Translations under genes and position numbers: made by a program
Source of the DNA: Streptomyces lacrimifluminis
GTDB taxonomy: Bacteria; Actinomycetota; Actinomycetes; Streptomycetales; Streptomycetaceae
Assembly: GCF_014646095.1 (NCBI RefSeq)
Contig: NZ_BMMU01000028.1
Coordinates: forward strand, 1-64,000
Direction of reading: 5' to 3'
Length of the DNA stretch: 64,000 nt
Shown: positions 25,335-34,451 of the stretch, in pieces
Layout of the letters: each line of letters starts with the position of its first letter
How positions within the stretch are numbered: the first letter of the stretch is position 1
Notes under the pieces: model-generated
What the model saw: only the letters and a program-made list of their open reading frames with translations
What the model was told of the DNA's origin: nothing
The model's database searches: none

Positions 25335-27116
25335 TCAGAGACGCTCAGGCGTCCTGATGCCCAGGAGGGCCATGCCCTGGTGCAGGGTCTTCGCCGTGAC
25401 GTCGCACAGGAACAGGCGGTTCTCCACCTGCTGCGCGGTCTCCGCCTTCAGGACAGGGCACTTGTCGTAGAACGTCGTGTACAGCGACGCCAGTTGGTAC
25501 AGGTACGCCGCCAGCTTGTGCGGGGCGTACTCCGTCGCCGAGTCCGCCACCGTCTCCGCGAACGCGTCCACGTGCAGGGCCAACGCCCGCTCCGCGTCCG
25601 CCAGTTCGAGCTCCGGGTGCGCCTGCGGGCGTACCTCGCCGGCCTTGCGCAGGATCGACTGGATACGGGCGTACGCGTACTGGAGGTACACGCTCGTGTC
25701 GCCGTTCAGCGAGACCATCTGGTCCAGGTCGAACTTGTAGTCCCGGTTCGCCGACGTCGACAGGTCCGCGTACTTCACCGCGCCGATGCCCACCTGGGCG
25801 CCGCGCTCGGCGACTTCGTCGTCGGACAGCTGGGCTTGAGTGTCCTTCTCCTTGACCACCGTCGTCGCCCGGTCGACCGCCTCGTCCAGCAGGTCCACCA
25901 GCCGTACGGTCTCGCCCTCACGCGTCTTGAACGGCTTGCCGTCCTTGCCGAGGACCGTGCCGAAGGCCAACTGGTACGCCTTGACGTCCTCGTCGTTCAG
26001 CCAGCCGGCCTTGCGCGCCGTCTCGAAGACCATCTTGAAGTGGAGGGACTGACGGGCGTCGACCACGTAGACCAGGCTGTTCGCCTTGAGGTTGAAGACC
26101 CGGTCGCGGATCGCCGAGAGGTCGGTGGCCGCGTAGCCGTAGCCCCCGTCCGACTTGCGGACGATCAGCGGGACCGGGTTGCCCTCCGGGCCCTTGATGT
26201 CGTCGAAGAACACGCACAGGGCGCCCTCCGAACGGACCGCCACGCCCGACTCCTCCAGGAGGCGGCATGTCTCGTCCAGCATGTCGTTGTAACCCGACTC
26301 GCCGACGATGTCCGCGTCCTGGATCTCCATGTCCAGCTTCTCGAAGACCGAGAAGAAGTAGATCTTCGACTCGTCGACGAACTTCTGCCAGATGGCGAGG
26401 GTCGCGGGGTCGCCGGCCTGGAGGTCGACGACGCGCAGCCGCGCCCTCGTCTTGAACTCCTCGTCGGAGTCGAAGAGTTTGCGGGCCGTCTTGTAGAGGC
26501 GGTCGAGGTTCGACATCGCCTCCTCGCCGCTGGCTTCGGTGTCCGAGTTGTTGGCTTTGTGGTCCAGCTCGTGGGGGTGCTCGTCCAGGTACTGGATGAG
26601 CATGCCGAACTGGGTGCCCCAGTCGCCGATGTGGTGCCTGCGGATCACGTTCTCGCCCGTGAACTCCAGGAGCTGGGCCACCGCGTCGCCGATCACCGCG
26701 GAGCGGAGGTGGCCTACGTGCATCTCCTTCGCCACGTTCGGCTGGGCGTAGTCGATGACCGTCGTGCCGGGGTGGGCGGCGAGCGGTACGCCGAGGCGGG
26801 CGTCGGGGTCCGTGGTCCTGGCCGCCAGGTTCTCGATGATCGCCTTGTCGGTGAGCGTGATGTTCAGGAAGCCGGGGCCGGAGACCTCGATGTCCTTGAT
26901 CAGGTCGCCGGACACGACGTTCTCCACGACCTGGGTCGCCAGGTCACGGGGGTTGGCCTTGGCCTTCTTGGCGAGGGCGAGGATGCCGTTCGCCTGGTAG
27001 TCCGCACGGTCGCTGCGTCGCAGCAGCGGGTCCGCGTGTGCCTCCGGCAGGGTTGCCGTGAGGGCGTCCGCGAGGCGCTGGTGGACGGTGGCGGTGAGGG
27101 ACTTGACCGGGGCCAT
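25335..27116 (-). CDS. argS: Arginyl-tRNA synthetase
   Basis: A 593-residue class I synthetase that charges tRNA-Arg. An N-terminal Add-1 domain (about 1-110) is followed by the HIGH-type motif [20 protein letters not shown] near residue 133, the ArgRS core ([20 protein letters not shown]), and [11 protein letters not shown] near residue 329. [17 protein letters not shown] near residue 400 stands in for the weakly conserved KMSK loop. The DALR-type anticodon domain is C-terminal ([16 protein letters not shown] onward). Length is normal. Its promoter lies in the 467-bp gap shared with lysS. Confidence 0.97.
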   Translation of the reverse strand: MAPVKSLTATVHQRLADALTATLPEAHADPLLRRSDRADYQANGILALAKKAKANPRDLATQVVENVVSGDLIKDIEVSGPGFLNITLTDKAIIENLAARTTDPDARLGVPLAAHPGTTVIDYAQPNVAKEMHVGHLRSAVIGDAVAQLLEFTGENVIRRHHIGDWGTQFGMLIQYLDEHPHELDHKANNSDTEASGEEAMSNLDRLYKTARKLFDSDEEFKTRARLRVVDLQAGDPATLAIWQKFVDESKIYFFSVFEKLDMEIQDADIVGESGYNDMLDETCRLLEESGVAVRSEGALCVFFDDIKGPEGNPVPLIVRKSDGGYGYAATDLSAIRDRVFNLKANSLVYVVDARQSLHFKMVFETARKAGWLNDEDVKAYQLAFGTVLGKDGKPFKTREGETVRLVDLLDEAVDRATTVVKEKDTQAQLSDDEVAERGAQVGIGAVKYADLSTSANRDYKFDLDQMVSLNGDTSVYLQYAYARIQSILRKAGEVRPQAHPELELADAERALALHVDAFAETVADSATEYAPHKLAAYLYQLASLYTTFYDKCPVLKAETAQQVENRLFLCDVTAKTLHQGMALLGIRTPERL

Positions 27117-27220
27117 AGGAGTGGGTGCCGTTCTCCTGGTGGGTACGTGTGGATGGGGTCAGTATCCCATGGGGGGGAAAGGGGTTTTCCTGGGCGAGAG
27201 GGTGGGTGGGGTGGGTTTGT

Positions 27221-27341
27221 TTCGCCCCCGCCGCCCTTACCCGTCCCATCCTGTTTCTGGGGGCTGCGCCCCCAGACCCCCCTTCGCGCTGGACGCGCTC
27301 GTCCTCAAACGCCGGACGGGCTGGATGGGCCTGGGCCTGGG
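27221..27341. repeat. Dispersed intergenic repeat, family 1, copy C
   Basis: In the argS-lysS divergent gap. It has CGCCCCCGCCGCCCTTACCC, the hairpin CTGGGGGCTGCGCCCCCAG, CTCGTCCTCAAACGCCGGAC and GGGCTGGATGGGCCTGGGC in the same order as the copy near 3276. The middle block reads GCGCTGGACGCGCTCGTC instead of GGCCCTGAACGGGCCTCGTC: the arms changed together, so pairing is kept. Confidence 0.8.
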
Positions 27342-27381
27342 CTGTAGAGAGGGCGGGGGCGGGTGGGTGGGAAACACCGCC

Positions 27382-27441
27382 CGGGCTGGACGGGCCTTGT
27401 CCTCGAACGCCGGACGGGCTGGAGGTGCCCGGGCCTGGGCT
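27382..27441. repeat. Dispersed intergenic repeat, family 1, truncated copy D
   Basis: About 40 bp after copy C, only the right part recurs: TGTCCTCGAACGCCGGACGG, GCTGGAGGTGCCCGGGCCTG. Copies C and D are thus a partial tandem array. The remaining argS-lysS gap should hold both promoters, which I could not place with confidence. Confidence 0.7.
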
Positions 27442-27583
27442 GGATACAGACGGTGAGCGGGTGGGTGGGAAACGCCGCTCCGCGGAAAGGCGTTTTCGTT
27501 GTTCTGGGACCACCTGGGAGAATGGGGCGGTCAGCCGTCCGACCGTCACGGCTGGCCTTGAGGAACTCTCAGAAAAAGAGGAC

Positions 27584-29371
27584 GTGCCGATCGTGGCTCA
27601 GAGCACCGAGACCACCGACTGGGTCTCCCGTTTCGCGGACGAGGTCATCGAGGAGTCGGAGCGCCGAGCCCCGGGGAAACCTGTTGTCGTCGCGTCCGGG
27701 CTGTCGCCCTCCGGGCCCATCCACCTGGGGAATCTCCGGGAAGTGATGACTCCGCACCTTGTCGCCGACGAGATCCGGCGGCGGGGGTACCAGGTCCGGC
27801 ATCTGATCTCCTGGGACGACTACGACCGTTACCGCAAGGTGCCCAGCGGGGTCGAGGGTGTCGACGCTTCCTGGGCCGAGCACATCGGACGGCCGCTGAC
27901 CGCCGTACCGGCGCCCAAGGGGTCCGTCCACCCCAGCTGGGCCGAGCACTTCAAGGCCGCGATGGTCGACGCGCTCGCCGAGCTCGGTGTCGAGTTCGAC
28001 GGGATCAGCCAGACCGCGCAGTACACCTCCGGTGTCTATCGCGAGCAGATCCTGCACGCCATGAAGCACCGGGGTGACATCGACGCGATTCTGGACCAGT
28101 ACCGGACCAAGAAGACCCCCGGCAATCCCGGTACTCCTGGTAGTTCCGGCAGTTCCGGTAAGAAGCCTCAGCAGTCCCAGAAGCCCCTCGACGAGGCCGA
28201 GGTCGAGGCCGCCGAGGGGTCCGGGGCCGCCGCGGAGGACGACGGGAGTTCCGGGTCCGCCGGGTACTTTCCGTACAAGCCCTTCTGCGGTGGGTGCGGC
28301 AAGGACCTCACCACCGTCACCGCCTACGACGACGACACCACCGAGCTGACCTACACCTGCACCGCCTGCGGGTTCTCCGAGACCGTCCTGCTGAGCGAGT
28401 TCAACCGCGGCAAGCTGGTCTGGAAGGTCGACTGGCCGATGCGCTGGGCCTATGAAGGGGTCGTTTTCGAGCCGAGCGGTGTTGATCACTCGTCCCCTGG
28501 ATCCTCGTTCCAGGTCGGCGGGCAGATCGTCGGCAGCATCTTCGGTGGCAAGCAGCCGATCGGGCCCATGTACGCCTTCGTGGGCATCAGTGGCATGGCC
28601 AAGATGTCCAGCAGCAAGGGTGGTGTGCCTACTCCCGGTGACGCGCTGAAGATCATGGAGCCGCAGATCCTGCGCTGGCTGTACGCCCGCCGGCGGCCCA
28701 ACCAGTCCTTCAAGATCGCCTTCGATCAGGAGATCCAGCGGCTCTACGACGAGTGGGACAAGCTCGACGCCAAGGTCGCCGACGGCACCGCGCTCCCGGC
28801 GGACGTCGCCGCGCACTCCCGCGCGGTGCGTACCGCCGAGGGTGAACTGCCGCGTACACCGCGGGCGTTGCCGTACCGGACGCTCGCTTCCGTCGCCGAC
28901 ATCACCGCCGGTGCGGAGGATCAGACGCTGCGGATCCTGAGCGAGCTGGATCCCTCCGATCCGCTCTCCTCGCTCGATGCCGTCCGGCCCCGGCTCGACA
29001 AGGCCGAGGCCTGGATCAACACCCAGGTGCCGGCGGACCAGCGGACCATCGTCCGTCAGGAACCCGACACCGAGCTGATCAAGTCCCTTGACGAGCAGGG
29101 GCGCCAGTCGCTTCGGCTTCTGGCTGACGGGCTGGCCGACAACTGGTCCCTGGACGGCCTCAGCCATCTCGTCTACGGCGTCCCCAAGGTCCAGGCCGGC
29201 TTCTCCGCCGACGCCACGGCGAAGGAGCTTCCGGCCGAGATCAAGGTCGCCCAGCGCACGTTCTTCGCGCTGCTGTACCACCTGCTCGTCGGCCGGGACA
29301 CCGGTCCGCGCCTGCCCACGCTGCTGCTCGCGGTGGGGCAGGAGCGGGTGCGGGCCCTGCTGGGCGAGTAG
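27584..29371 (+). CDS. lysS: Lysyl-tRNA synthetase, class I
   Basis: A 595-residue class I (archaeal-type) lysyl-tRNA synthetase. The HIGH-type motif is SGLSPSGPIHLGNLREVMTP near residue 48, and the KMSKS-type motif is MAKMSSSKGG near residue 343. A zinc-ribbon-like pair of CxxC motifs (CGGCGK; CTACGF) lies at about 240-266. Before it is a low-complexity insert of about 45 residues (Gly, Pro, Ser, Glu). GTG at 27584 was chosen because AAGAGGA lies a few bases upstream. Streptomyces may also carry a class II LysRS elsewhere. Confidence 0.95.
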   Translation: MPIVAQSTETTDWVSRFADEVIEESERRAPGKPVVVASGLSPSGPIHLGNLREVMTPHLVADEIRRRGYQVRHLISWDDYDRYRKVPSGVEGVDASWAEHIGRPLTAVPAPKGSVHPSWAEHFKAAMVDALAELGVEFDGISQTAQYTSGVYREQILHAMKHRGDIDAILDQYRTKKTPGNPGTPGSSGSSGKKPQQSQKPLDEAEVEAAEGSGAAAEDDGSSGSAGYFPYKPFCGGCGKDLTTVTAYDDDTTELTYTCTACGFSETVLLSEFNRGKLVWKVDWPMRWAYEGVVFEPSGVDHSSPGSSFQVGGQIVGSIFGGKQPIGPMYAFVGISGMAKMSSSKGGVPTPGDALKIMEPQILRWLYARRRPNQSFKIAFDQEIQRLYDEWDKLDAKVADGTALPADVAAHSRAVRTAEGELPRTPRALPYRTLASVADITAGAEDQTLRILSELDPSDPLSSLDAVRPRLDKAEAWINTQVPADQRTIVRQEPDTELIKSLDEQGRQSLRLLADGLADNWSLDGLSHLVYGVPKVQAGFSADATAKELPAEIKVAQRTFFALLYHLLVGRDTGPRLPTLLLAVGQERVRALLGE

Positions 29372-29426
29372 CCGAGTAGCCGAGTAGCCGAGTAGCTGAG
29401 CAGCAGGGAGCGTGTGCTCCCTTGTT

Positions 29427-29470
29427 ACGAGGACGGGGCGCCCGGTGAACTCCGGGCGCCCCGTCCTCGT
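29427..29470. terminator. Bidirectional 19-bp hairpin terminator
   Basis: Arms 29427-29445 and 29452-29470, loop TGAACT, perfect pairing, between the convergent lysS and DUF2637 genes. Confidence 0.93.
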
Positions 29471-29491
29471 ACCGGCGGACAACAGGGACGA

Positions 29492-30934
29492 CTACGCGAT
29501 GTGGTCGTCCTGGAGTTCCGCCGTGTGGCGGTTGGTGAAGCGGTTGACCATGCGGTCGGCTTCGCGCTGCGGGAGCTTCGTGCCGTACGTCGCTTCCACA
29601 TCGCCCCTGAACTGGCCCGAGGTCGGGTAGCTGCCGTCTATCGACTTCTTGAAGACCAGGTAGTAGTCCTCCTCCGTCGGCTCCGTACCGCCGCCCGCGC
29701 CCATCTCACGGGTGCGGCCCGGGCCGGCCGGGATCGGGAAGGTACCGGTGTCCTCCGGAGAGGGCTCCGGAAGCGGCTCCGGGGCGCGGGCCGGCGAATC
29801 GTCGACCTGGTCGAACTGGTCGGCCTGTTGCTGCGGGAACATCCGCTGCTCGAACCGCTGCTCCTCGAACCGCTGTTGCTCCTCGAACTGCTGCTGGGCC
29901 TCGTGCCGCTGCCGGTTCTCGAACTGCTGTCGGGCGTCGTACTGCTGCCTGGCGTCGTACTGCTCGGCCCGCTGCTGCTCCTCGTACCACTGGGCGTCCG
30001 CGGGTTCGGGGTCGTACGTCGGGTCGTAGCCGCCCTGGTACGCGATGGCCCGGGGGTCCCGCGCCTGGAGCCACGGGTTCTGGGGCTCGGTCTCGGACTG
30101 GTCCGGCTGCTCGGGAGCGGGGCGCTGCTCCTGGGCCGGTGCCCCGCTGCTCTGTACGACGGCCACCGCCTCCGGGGTACGGCTGCTCGCGCCCGCGTCG
30201 GCCGCCTCCAGGGCAGGCTGCGGGGCCGGCGGCAGCAGCGCCGGTTCGATGCCCGCCGCCGCGAGGCCCGAGGGTGCCGTCTCCGCGAGGGGGACGCCGT
30301 AGCGGGCCAGGCGCAGGGGCATCAGGGACTCCACCGGGGCCTTGCGCCGCCAGGCGCGGCCGAAGCGGGCGTGCAGACGGGCCTGGTAGACGAGACGTTC
30401 CTGCTCCAGCTTGATGACCTGGTCGTAGGAACGCAGCTCCCACAGTTTCATCCGGCGCCAGAGGAGGAACGTCGGCAGGGGGGAGAGGAGCCAGCGGGTG
30501 AGGCGGACGCCCTCCATGTGCTTGTCGGCGGTGATGTCGGCCATCCGGCCGATGGCGTGCCGGGCCGCCTCCACCGAGACCACGAACAGAATCGGGATGA
30601 CGGCGTGCATGCCCACGCCCAGCGGGTCGGGCCAGGCCGCCGCGCCGTTGAACGCGATCGTCGCCATCGTCAGCAGCCACGCCGTCTGGCGCAGCAGCGG
30701 GAACGGGATCCGGATCCAGGTGAGGAGGAGATCCAGAGCGAGCAGGACGCAGATACCCGCGTCGATGCCGATCGGGAAGACGTAGCTGAAGTTCCCGAAG
30801 CCCTTCTGGAGGGCCAGTTCACGGACGGCGGCGTACGAGCCCGCGAAGCCGATCCCGGCGATGACCACCGCACCGGCGACGACCACGCCGATGAGTATTC
30901 GGTGCGTTCGTGTCAGTTGCAGTGGCGCGGCCAC
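29492..30934 (-). CDS. DUF2637 domain membrane protein with Gln/Glu-rich tail
   Basis: A 480-residue protein. The first 140 residues hold about four transmembrane helices (HRILIGVVVAGAVVIAGIGF; an internal SYVFPIGIDAGICVLLALDL; a third in TAWLLTMATIAFNGAAAWP; VIPILFVVSVEAARHAIG), the DUF2637/SpdB-like signature. A cytoplasmic part follows with a long Gln/Glu/Arg repeat region (about 320-385) likely to form a coiled coil, and a conserved C-terminal helix-turn region (YYLVFKKSIDGSYPTSGQFR). DUF2637 proteins often occur in conjugative elements, but no transfer gene is near. The start GTG at 30934 has GGGAGGGGA 6 bases upstream. Confidence 0.83.
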   Translation of the reverse strand: MAAPLQLTRTHRILIGVVVAGAVVIAGIGFAGSYAAVRELALQKGFGNFSYVFPIGIDAGICVLLALDLLLTWIRIPFPLLRQTAWLLTMATIAFNGAAAWPDPLGVGMHAVIPILFVVSVEAARHAIGRMADITADKHMEGVRLTRWLLSPLPTFLLWRRMKLWELRSYDQVIKLEQERLVYQARLHARFGRAWRRKAPVESLMPLRLARYGVPLAETAPSGLAAAGIEPALLPPAPQPALEAADAGASSRTPEAVAVVQSSGAPAQEQRPAPEQPDQSETEPQNPWLQARDPRAIAYQGGYDPTYDPEPADAQWYEEQQRAEQYDARQQYDARQQFENRQRHEAQQQFEEQQRFEEQRFEQRMFPQQQADQFDQVDDSPARAPEPLPEPSPEDTGTFPIPAGPGRTREMGAGGGTEPTEEDYYLVFKKSIDGSYPTSGQFRGDVEATYGTKLPQREADRMVNRFTNRHTAELQDDHIA

Positions 30935-31013
30935 CCGTACTCCCCTCCCAGTGCGTGTTGTTGCGCGCAACAGGGTGGCACATGTGTGCGGCGTACGTGT
31001 TGCCGAGACAAGG

Positions 31014-31952
31014 TCAGTTCTTCTTCGACGCTGAGGGGGACGCGGACGAGGAAGGTGCCTCGGACGCCGCCTTGGACGGGGACGCGCTCGGCTTCGCCGA
31101 CGAACTCGCCGAGGAGGAAGGGGAGTTGGTGGGAGCGGGGGTGCCCGCGCCGCCTTCGCCGTTCTCCGACGACACCTTGGCGACGGCCTCCTTGACGGCC
31201 TTCACCGCGGCCTTGGCCAGACTGTCCGCGCTCGGCGTCTTCTCGCCCGCGAGCCCGGCGCCGTTGTAGTCGAGGGTCACGACGACGTTCTCGACCCGGA
31301 CCACCACCGTCTGCTGCCGGAAGGAGCCTTCCTTCTTCTTCAGGTCGTAACGCACCGACGTCGCGACGTCGCCCGCCCCGGCCACCGGCTCCGAACGGGT
31401 GTTCTTCGCACCCGTCGACGACTCGGCGTCCTGCACCTGGCTGTCGTAGTACGCCTGCGCCAGCTCCTCGCCGGAACCGCGCGACGCTGTCGACTCGAAG
31501 CGCAGCAGCGACACGTTCAGCCAGCGGAACTGGGAGCCCTTCACACCGTTGTTGACGAGGCTCGTCCAGGAGCAACTGCCGCGCGTGGACGTGTCGTTGG
31601 ACGACCCCTCCTTGCCCGACTTCACACCCTTCGGGACCAGGTCCTTCAGCGTCTTCGTCGACAGCACCGCGCACGGCTCCGGAAGCTTCTGGTACGCCGC
31701 CGCCTGCACGGTCGGCGACGCGCTCACCGTCTCGCCGGCGCCGGCCCCCTTCTTCTGCGCCGCGTTGTCGGTGGAACCGGATCCCGACCCGGAGTCGGAT
31801 CCCGAGTCGGAGGAGCAGCCGACGGCCGCGAGGAGGAGTACGGGGACGGCGGCCAGGGTGGCGAGGGCGCGGTGCGGCCGCCTCGTCGTCACTCCGGTGT
31901 TCCGGCTGCGCTGGTCTCGCTGTGCGGGTCGGTGCATGGTTCCTTCACTCAT
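31014..31952 (-). CDS. DUF3558 family lipoprotein
   Basis: A secreted lipoprotein of about 312 residues. The signal peptide contains LATLAAVPVLLLAAVGCSSD with the lipobox cysteine. The DUF3558 domain covers about 75-245 (YQKLPEPCAVLSTKTLKDLV; CSWTSLVNNGVKGSQFRWLN). It ends in a Ser/Ala/Pro/Lys-rich tail. The start is uncertain: ATG 31952 has AGGA about 10 bases upstream; ATG 31937 is the alternative. It is paralogous to the next gene upstream, 135 bp away in the same direction, probably in one operon. Function of the domain is unknown. Confidence 0.82.
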   Translation of the reverse strand: MSEGTMHRPAQRDQRSRNTGVTTRRPHRALATLAAVPVLLLAAVGCSSDSGSDSGSGSGSTDNAAQKKGAGAGETVSASPTVQAAAYQKLPEPCAVLSTKTLKDLVPKGVKSGKEGSSNDTSTRGSCSWTSLVNNGVKGSQFRWLNVSLLRFESTASRGSGEELAQAYYDSQVQDAESSTGAKNTRSEPVAGAGDVATSVRYDLKKKEGSFRQQTVVVRVENVVVTLDYNGAGLAGEKTPSADSLAKAAVKAVKEAVAKVSSENGEGGAGTPAPTNSPSSSASSSAKPSASPSKAASEAPSSSASPSASKKN

Positions 31953-32087
31953 CGCGCTTGGTTCCTGCGGCTCTCGGTTCCTGCGGTCGGATCGGGTCCG
32001 AGGGGCCACGGTACGCGGTGAGGGGGGCACGCCGTCCTGCTTCACGCCCTTTGCGGACGGCCGGCACGAGGGGACACGGGCCGTGTC

Positions 32088-32945
32088 CTAGTCGAACGCG
32101 CCGGCGAGCTGCGAGGCCAGTTTCTGCGCCCTGTCCTGCATTTCCTTGCTGTCGGGCACGGTGCCGAGCGTCGTCGGCTGCTCGACGTACTCGATGGTCA
32201 CGATCACATTGGACGTGCGGAACGCCACAGTCACCGTGCGCTGCTGGGCCGTTGAACCGGCGGGGGTCAGCTCGTCGTCGAGGAACGCCTCGTCGCCGAG
32301 GCCGTCGAGGAGACGGGGCTGGAGAGCGGCGGCAGACTCCGCGTCCGCCTCGGCGTCAGGGGAGGCGGAGGGTGAGGCCGTGCCGGTGGGGGTGGTGGAG
32401 GAGGAAGAGGAGGAAGGGGAGCCGGACGCGGAAGCCGACGGGGGCGCGGACTCGGACGCGGACTCGGTGGCGGTGGCGGACTCGGTGGCGGCGGGCTCCG
32501 GGAGGTCGGCGGCCACCACTTTGGTCGCGAAGAGGTCCGTCGCCTCACTGTCGTCGCTCACGGAGTTGTCGTACGACACCACCCGTTCGAAGTCGACGAG
32601 GAGATGATCGGCGGCGTCCGTGGACTCCACCTTCCAGCGGCAGCCGACCTTGCGGTCCGTGTTGTAGGTGAGTGTCGACTCGCCCTCGTACGCCTCTTCG
32701 CGCTGGTCCTCGTCCGTGATCTGCCTGATGCCGGGCAGCAGCGAGTCGAGGGTGCCCTGACCGACCGCGACGCAGGGCTCGGGGAGGGTGAGGTAGCGGC
32801 CGGGCTGTGCCGCGGCGGTCGTGGTGCCGCTGTCGCCGGGCTTGGCGTCCTCGGCGGTGTCGTCACCGCCCGAGCCGCTGGTGCAGCCGGCCAGCAGCGC
32901 CGCGAGGAGGGCGGCGACGCCGGGTACGTAGGCCTTCCGCTGCAC
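32088..32945 (-). CDS. DUF3558-like lipoprotein, paralogue
   Basis: A 285-residue lipoprotein. The signal peptide VQRKAYVPGVAALLAALLAG is followed by the lipobox Cys. YLTLPEPCVAVGQGTLDSLL matches the opening of the DUF3558 domain in its neighbour (LPEPCAVL), and VGCRWKVES and VTIEYVEQP also correspond. An Ala/Ser/Glu-rich low-complexity stretch of about 60 residues interrupts the domain. The GTG at 32945 has AGAGGA 8 bases upstream. The pair arose by tandem duplication. Confidence 0.83.
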   Translation of the reverse strand: MQRKAYVPGVAALLAALLAGCTSGSGGDDTAEDAKPGDSGTTTAAAQPGRYLTLPEPCVAVGQGTLDSLLPGIRQITDEDQREEAYEGESTLTYNTDRKVGCRWKVESTDAADHLLVDFERVVSYDNSVSDDSEATDLFATKVVAADLPEPAATESATATESASESAPPSASASGSPSSSSSSTTPTGTASPSASPDAEADAESAAALQPRLLDGLGDEAFLDDELTPAGSTAQQRTVTVAFRTSNVIVTIEYVEQPTTLGTVPDSKEMQDRAQKLASQLAGAFD

Positions 32946-33170
32946 GGTCAGGTTCCTCTCGACGATCTCGGCGATGGGGACGATCTTTGTGGGGCGGTGC
33001 TTGCTCCAGTGTCCCCGCTGGTTAATCGCTTGCCGCACGGGGGCCTCACCGGCAGACAATGTGTATCGCACGCACCACCGTGCACGCCGGTCCGGCATCC
33101 CTTTCGTTGACCTTGGCGCCGGTTTTGCGATTAAAGAACTCTGTTGATTTTTCGGGGGAATGAGGACGAT

Positions 33171-34364
33171 ATGTCGTACGTGGAAGTGCCGGGGGCGAAG
33201 GTACCCATCCGCATGTGGGCCGACCCGGCCTCGGTCGAGGACGTCGCGATGCAGCAGCTGCGGAACGTGTCGACGCTGCCGTGGATCAAGGGTCTCGCCG
33301 TCATGCCGGACGTCCACTTCGGCAAGGGGGCGACGGTCGGGTCGGTCATAGCGATGCAGGGCGCGGTGTGCCCGGCGGCGGTCGGGGTCGACATCGGCTG
33401 CGGGATGTCCGCCGTCAGGACGTCGCTCACGGCGAACGACCTGCCGGGTGACCTGTCCCGGCTGCGGTCGAAGGTCGAGGAGGCTATTCCGGTGGGGCGG
33501 GGAATGCATGACAGTCCCGTTGATCCGGGGCGGCTGCACGGGTTCGTCACCGGGGGGTGGGACGACTTCTGGGGGCGGTTTGATGGAATCGCTGAAGCGG
33601 TCAAATTCCGTCAGGAGCGCGCCACTAAGCAGATCGGAACACTCGGAAGCGGAAATCACTTCATCGAGGTGTGCACGGATACGACCGGTTCTGTCTGGCT
33701 GATGCTCCATTCCGGCTCCCGCAACATCGGCAAGGAGCTGGCCGACTTCCACATCGGCGTGGCCCAGAAGCTCCCGCACAACCAGGGGCTGGTCGACCGC
33801 GACCTCGCCGTCTTCATCGCGGACACCCCGCAGATGGCGGCCTACCGCAACGACCTCTTCTGGGCGCAGGAGTACGCGAAGTACAACCGCTCGATCATGA
33901 TGGCGCTACTGAAGGACGTGATCCGCAAGGAGTTCCGGAAGGCGAAGCCGACTTTCGAACCGGAGATCAGTGCTCACCACAACTACGTGGCCGAGGAACG
34001 GTACGAGGGCGTGGACCTCCTCGTCACCCGCAAGGGCGCCATCCGGGCCGGCTCCGGGGAGTACGGGATCATCCCGGGCTCCATGGGCACGGGTTCGTAC
34101 ATCGTGAAGGGCCTGGGGAACGAGAAGTCCTTCAACTCGGCGTCCCACGGCGCCGGTCGGCGCATGAGCCGCAACGCGGCCAAGCGGCGCTTCTCGACGA
34201 AGGACCTGGAGGAGCAGACGCGGGGCGTGGAGTGCCGTAAGGACTCCGGCGTCGTGGACGAGATCCCGGGCGCGTACAAGCCGATCGAGCAGGTCATCGA
34301 CCAGCAGCGGGACCTGGTGGAGGTCGTGGCGAAGCTGAAGCAGGTCGTCTGCGTGAAGGGCTGA
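33171..34364 (+). CDS. rtcB: RtcB family RNA ligase
   Basis: A 397-residue protein of the RtcB family, which joins RNA 2',3'-cyclic phosphate (or 3'-phosphate) and 5'-hydroxyl ends using GTP and Mn2+. Metal and GTP motifs are visible: MPDVHFGKGATVGSVI near residue 46, VDIGCGMSAVRT near residue 75, LGSGNHFIEV near residue 162, HSGSRNIGKELADFH near residue 182, and the guanylylated histidine in SASHGAGRRMSR near residue 327. The length matches the shorter bacterial type. ATG at 33171 follows GAGGA. No archease gene is adjacent. Confidence 0.95.
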   Translation: MSYVEVPGAKVPIRMWADPASVEDVAMQQLRNVSTLPWIKGLAVMPDVHFGKGATVGSVIAMQGAVCPAAVGVDIGCGMSAVRTSLTANDLPGDLSRLRSKVEEAIPVGRGMHDSPVDPGRLHGFVTGGWDDFWGRFDGIAEAVKFRQERATKQIGTLGSGNHFIEVCTDTTGSVWLMLHSGSRNIGKELADFHIGVAQKLPHNQGLVDRDLAVFIADTPQMAAYRNDLFWAQEYAKYNRSIMMALLKDVIRKEFRKAKPTFEPEISAHHNYVAEERYEGVDLLVTRKGAIRAGSGEYGIIPGSMGTGSYIVKGLGNEKSFNSASHGAGRRMSRNAAKRRFSTKDLEEQTRGVECRKDSGVVDEIPGAYKPIEQVIDQQRDLVEVVAKLKQVVCVKG

Positions 34365-34374
34365 TCCGTGGGCT

Positions 34375-34416
34375 GCGGCGGAGGGCCTGGCCAATGATGG
34401 CCAGGCCCTCCGCCGC
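34375..34416. terminator. Bidirectional 18-bp hairpin terminator
   Basis: Arms 34375-34392 and 34399-34416, loop AATGAT, perfect pairing, between convergent rtcB and the SDR gene. Confidence 0.92.
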
Positions 34417-34451
34417 CTCTGTGTCCCGACTCCGGACCACGCGTCCCGAGG

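Noticed and set aside
25305-27347. 680-residue plus-strand frame opposite argS
   Set aside because: Shadow of argS; Val/Leu/Arg/Asp-rich and runs through the repeat array.
32945-33779. Upstream extension of the second DUF3558 frame into the rtcB gene
   Set aside because: The GTG at 32945 with AGAGGA and a signal peptide marks the true start; the extension is antisense to rtcB.
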